The position numbers and the translations under genes were made by a program. 8,923 bases of DNA from Candidatus Heimdallarchaeota archaeon (lineage in GTDB: Archaea > Asgardarchaeota > Heimdallarchaeia > Heimdallarchaeales > Kariarchaeaceae). This document shows, one piece after another, positions 7,148 through 8,923 of the stretch. The notes below the pieces were generated by a model. That model was not told the DNA's origin. It searched no databases and worked only from the letters and a program-made list of their open reading frames with translations. The stretch covers positions 1 to 8,923 of the forward strand of contig JACZSS010000067.1 of assembly GCA_022574115.1 (NCBI GenBank), given 5' to 3'. Position 1 is the first letter of the stretch. Every line of letters starts with the position of its first letter.

Positions 7148-8642
7148 TGTGTTCAAGAACACTTTTCTCAAATAAAACTGGAGGAGCTGTTCGCATCATT
7201 GCCTCTGCTTCGGAAATTTTCCGTTCTGAATGAGACCGTATTTCTACAATTGGGTCCCCTGTTTTTAGATTATCACCTCTGTCAACATGTAAGATCACAC
7301 CTGCGCTGGCATCTTGAGGTGCTCCAGCAGCTCTTGCCATTGATCCAATATTGTAGCTGTCCAAAGAATAGACAATATCTCCTTGCTCTGCTGTTATGAT
7401 ATGTGAGTACGGAGCTTGTTCCATACTCTCAGAATGCACAGAACGATCTCCTCCCTGTGCCTCCACAATGTCTTTAAATTTAGTTAAGGCTTTGCCAGAT
7501 TCAATTAATTCAGACGCTAGTTTCCGACCATGACCTCGGTCTGCTTGATGAACTGCCTCAAAAATTAATCCAGCTAAAGTTACAGCTTTTCGTTTCAACG
7601 ACAGATCCCCAGCTTTGTTTTCTAGAATTTGTAAAACTTCTGTCATTTCTAAAGCCGGTCCAATCATTGCACCTATTGGTTTATCTCCAGGTGAAATAAC
7701 GCACTCAACTCGTTGACCCAGATTATTACCAACTCTTGAAAAATCATAAGCCAAAGCGCGTGCGGCATCTTTTGATGGCAGTTTAGATCCTTTCCCAGTT
7801 GGTAAATCGATCAACACAAAATCTGCTCCAGCAGCTTTTTTCTTGGCCAAAATTGACGCAATCATCATTTCCTTAGGATCAATTTTTACTTGGGAAATTG
7901 CGGAAAGAAATTTATCTGCAGTAGAACCTAAACCTACTGTAGCTCCATTTACCATACACGCCCCCGTTACATCCAATACTTCCGAAGCTTCTTCGAAGGT
8001 TAAATCAACCGGCATTACGACTTCTAATGCGTCCACTGTTCCTGCTGGTGATGTAATTGCTCTAGTCGAAACTTTTGGGATAGTTAAGCCGCCAGCAGCA
8101 ATGATTGGTATCATTAGTGGCGTGATCCGATTACCAGCAATTCCGCCAATTGAATGTTTATCCACTATCTTGGTTCCTTTAGGTGTGAACCGTTTGGAAT
8201 GATTCAGAATAGATCGAGCTACTGAGGTTATTTCTTCGCCATGCATTCCTTGTATTTCGACTGCAGCTCCAAATGCAGCAATGTGACTATTTGTAAGCAG
8301 ACCATGATCCAACGAACTAATGAACGTTTCAATCTCGGTTGGATTTAATTTTTCTCCCCTCATTTTTTTCTTAATTATCTGTGTAACCCCTTCGAGACCT
8401 GATGAAATAAGCGCTATGGAATTCCCTTCATTCAAGTCAGATTCCTGAAGTTTTGATGGTGATATTCCGGCTAAACCTTGTGGGACTGAAGAAGAAGTTA
8501 GAAGCCTGAAACCTTCCTTTCCATCACTTGAGGTAACAAGTGATCCAGGTGTTAGATCGTTTTCTTCGGCCGTTGTTGGATGGAGAATTAGATAATTGGA
8601 CGGTACTCCTTTTAGTATAAATGATAATATTTTGAATGACAA
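7128..8642 (-). CDS. AMP phosphorylase (archaeal, nucleoside-phosphorylase superfamily)
   Basis: Catalyses AMP plus phosphate to adenine plus ribose 1,5-bisphosphate. In archaea the product can be isomerised to ribulose 1,5-bisphosphate and fixed by form III RubisCO. The 504 residues match archaeal AMP phosphorylase, including the roughly 85-residue N-terminal domain that bacterial thymidine phosphorylases lack. Seen: helical domain about 86-155 (LLTNSHIAAF); KHSIGG at 162-167; AAGGLTIPKVSTRAITS at 182-198, followed by AGTVDALEV; ILAKKKAAGADFVLIDLPTG at 264-283; and a C-terminal domain with GDIVYSLDSYNIGSMARAAG at 421-440 and AGVILHVDRGD at 447-457. The stretch NGATVGLGSTADKF (232-245) departs from the W-G-G...A-P-A-D-D pattern I expect in AMP phosphorylases. 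The start is TTG, but a strong AGGAGAAGGA lies 4 bases upstream and no in-frame ATG occurs before residue 94. RubisCO and the isomerase are not in this window. Confidence 0.92.
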   Translation of the reverse strand: MSFKILSFILKGVPSNYLILHPTTAEENDLTPGSLVTSSDGKEGFRLLTSSSVPQGLAGISPSKLQESDLNEGNSIALISSGLEGVTQIIKKKMRGEKLNPTEIETFISSLDHGLLTNSHIAAFGAAVEIQGMHGEEITSVARSILNHSKRFTPKGTKIVDKHSIGGIAGNRITPLMIPIIAAGGLTIPKVSTRAITSPAGTVDALEVVMPVDLTFEEASEVLDVTGACMVNGATVGLGSTADKFLSAISQVKIDPKEMMIASILAKKKAAGADFVLIDLPTGKGSKLPSKDAARALAYDFSRVGNNLGQRVECVISPGDKPIGAMIGPALEMTEVLQILENKAGDLSLKRKAVTLAGLIFEAVHQADRGHGRKLASELIESGKALTKFKDIVEAQGGDRSVHSESMEQAPYSHIITAEQGDIVYSLDSYNIGSMARAAGAPQDASAGVILHVDRGDNLKTGDPIVEIRSHSERKISEAEAMMRTAPPVLFEKSVLEHITGISE

Positions 8643-8646
8643 AAAA

Positions 8647-8656
8647 TCCTTCTCCT
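8647..8656 (-). promoter_or_regulatory. Strong Shine-Dalgarno site that decides the TTG start of AMP phosphorylase
   Basis: The minus strand reads AGGAGAAGGA. Its GGAG core is 9 bases from the TTG start, and the second AAGGA 4 bases. This is the best ribosome-binding site in the window and argues for a leadered mRNA and a true TTG initiation codon. Confidence 0.75.
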
Positions 8657-8707
8657 GATATAATTATTCCTTAGGAGATAGGTTTACTATTAAATTCGTC
8701 TATTGCA

Positions 8708-8720
8708 CTATAAATCGTTT
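8708..8720 (-). promoter_or_regulatory. Candidate TATA/BRE promoter for AMP phosphorylase
   Basis: On the minus strand AAACGA precedes TTTATAG, which looks like a purine-rich BRE followed by a TATA box. Transcription would begin about 25 bases downstream, near 8685, leaving a leader of about 40 bases that contains the strong Shine-Dalgarno site. A closer TTATAT stretch near 8657-8662 abuts the Shine-Dalgarno site and is too close to act as the promoter for a leadered mRNA. Confidence 0.4.
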
Positions 8721-8923
8721 GTTGATTTTCACGTGGCAGTTACCTCACAAAACAGATTCTACAGCTGTTCTCGTTTACGCGAAGTAATAAATAAATATTT
8801 GCGATTAATCGTATCCTCGAACGATATTGGTTGTCTTGGTGATATCCGATTTCTGACTGGATAGAGGCTTTAGGGTTAGAGCCAGTGTGTCAATGTAAAT
8901 TGGTGCATTAACCGTTAACTCAT

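Larger units (their letters stand above)
8643..8923. other. Intergenic/upstream region of AMP phosphorylase, no convincing gene
   Basis: These 281 bases hold the ribosome-binding site and probable promoter of AMP phosphorylase near 8647-8717. An A/T-rich block follows at 8786-8800, and a perfect 10-base palindrome CGATTAATCG at 8802-8811. Beyond that I see no RNA gene. A minus-strand frame is open from the right edge to a TAA at 8805-8807 (38 codons). It could be the tail of a gene outside the window, but its length is not beyond chance. Confidence 0.45.

Noticed and set aside
7843..8202. A 119-codon plus-strand frame inside AMP phosphorylase
   Set aside because: It lies wholly opposite a highly conserved enzyme segment; the open frame is a by-product of that gene's codon pattern.
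8805..8923. Possible C-terminal end of a gene entering from the right on the minus strand
   Set aside because: Thirty-eight open codons without a start in view and no recognisable motif; a run of this length is expected by chance when six frames are read.
8780..8923. tRNA-like pieces: GTTCGAG on the minus strand near 8816-8822 and a GGCT...AGCC hairpin near 8867-8884 on the plus strand
   Set aside because: The T-arm-like piece has no matching acceptor or anticodon arm. The D-arm-like hairpin lacks the expected T8 and A14 and is not followed by a 7-base anticodon loop.

Overview
The window is AT-rich DNA, most likely from an archaeon. The strongest pointer is a full-length AMP phosphorylase of the archaeal type. 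It has the extra N-terminal domain and about 504 residues, against roughly 440 for bacterial thymidine phosphorylases. A HerA/FtsK-superfamily ATPase of an archaeal style and TATA-like boxes in front of two genes agree with this. The phosphoglycerate kinase, by contrast, carries bacterial/eukaryotic-type signatures. An Asgard or other mesophilic archaeal lineage is possible, but that is inference; no rRNA or other lineage marker is present.

Layout, left to right. (1) At 7-297 (+) there is a small, very lysine-rich protein of unknown function. Its start may lie outside the window. (2) At 403-2634 (-) there is a large P-loop ATPase with a winged-helix-like region and a C-terminal domain that repeats a Y-x-P-F/M-W motif. 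(3) A divergent promoter region at 2635-2768 separates it from a tight two-gene unit on the + strand: phosphoglycerate kinase (2769-3971) and, 12 bases later behind a good Shine-Dalgarno site, a membrane-anchored subtilisin-like protease (3984-5864). (4) Next come two unrecognised genes that diverge from each other: a C2CH zinc-site protein at 5869-6483 (-) and a PD-(D/E)XK nuclease-like protein at 6515-7147 (+). They look like a small accessory island between conserved genes. (5) AMP phosphorylase (7128-8642, -) overlaps the 3' end of the nuclease-like gene by 20 bases. It is preceded by a strong Shine-Dalgarno site, a TATA-like box and about 280 bases without a convincing gene.

How the genes fit together. 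Phosphoglycerate kinase works in glycolysis/gluconeogenesis. AMP phosphorylase feeds nucleotide ribose, as ribose 1,5-bisphosphate, toward 3-phosphoglycerate in archaea that also have the isomerase and a form III RubisCO. The two enzymes could therefore meet at 3-phosphoglycerate, but the other pathway genes are not in this window. The protease is probably an exported or surface protein that shares a transcript with pgk without an obvious functional link.

No rRNA, tRNA, CRISPR array, insertion sequence or convincing long repeat was found. The most novel-looking parts are the divergent zinc-protein/nuclease-like pair, the architecture of the protease (no propeptide, C-terminal Rossmann-like domain), and the C-terminal half of the ATPase.
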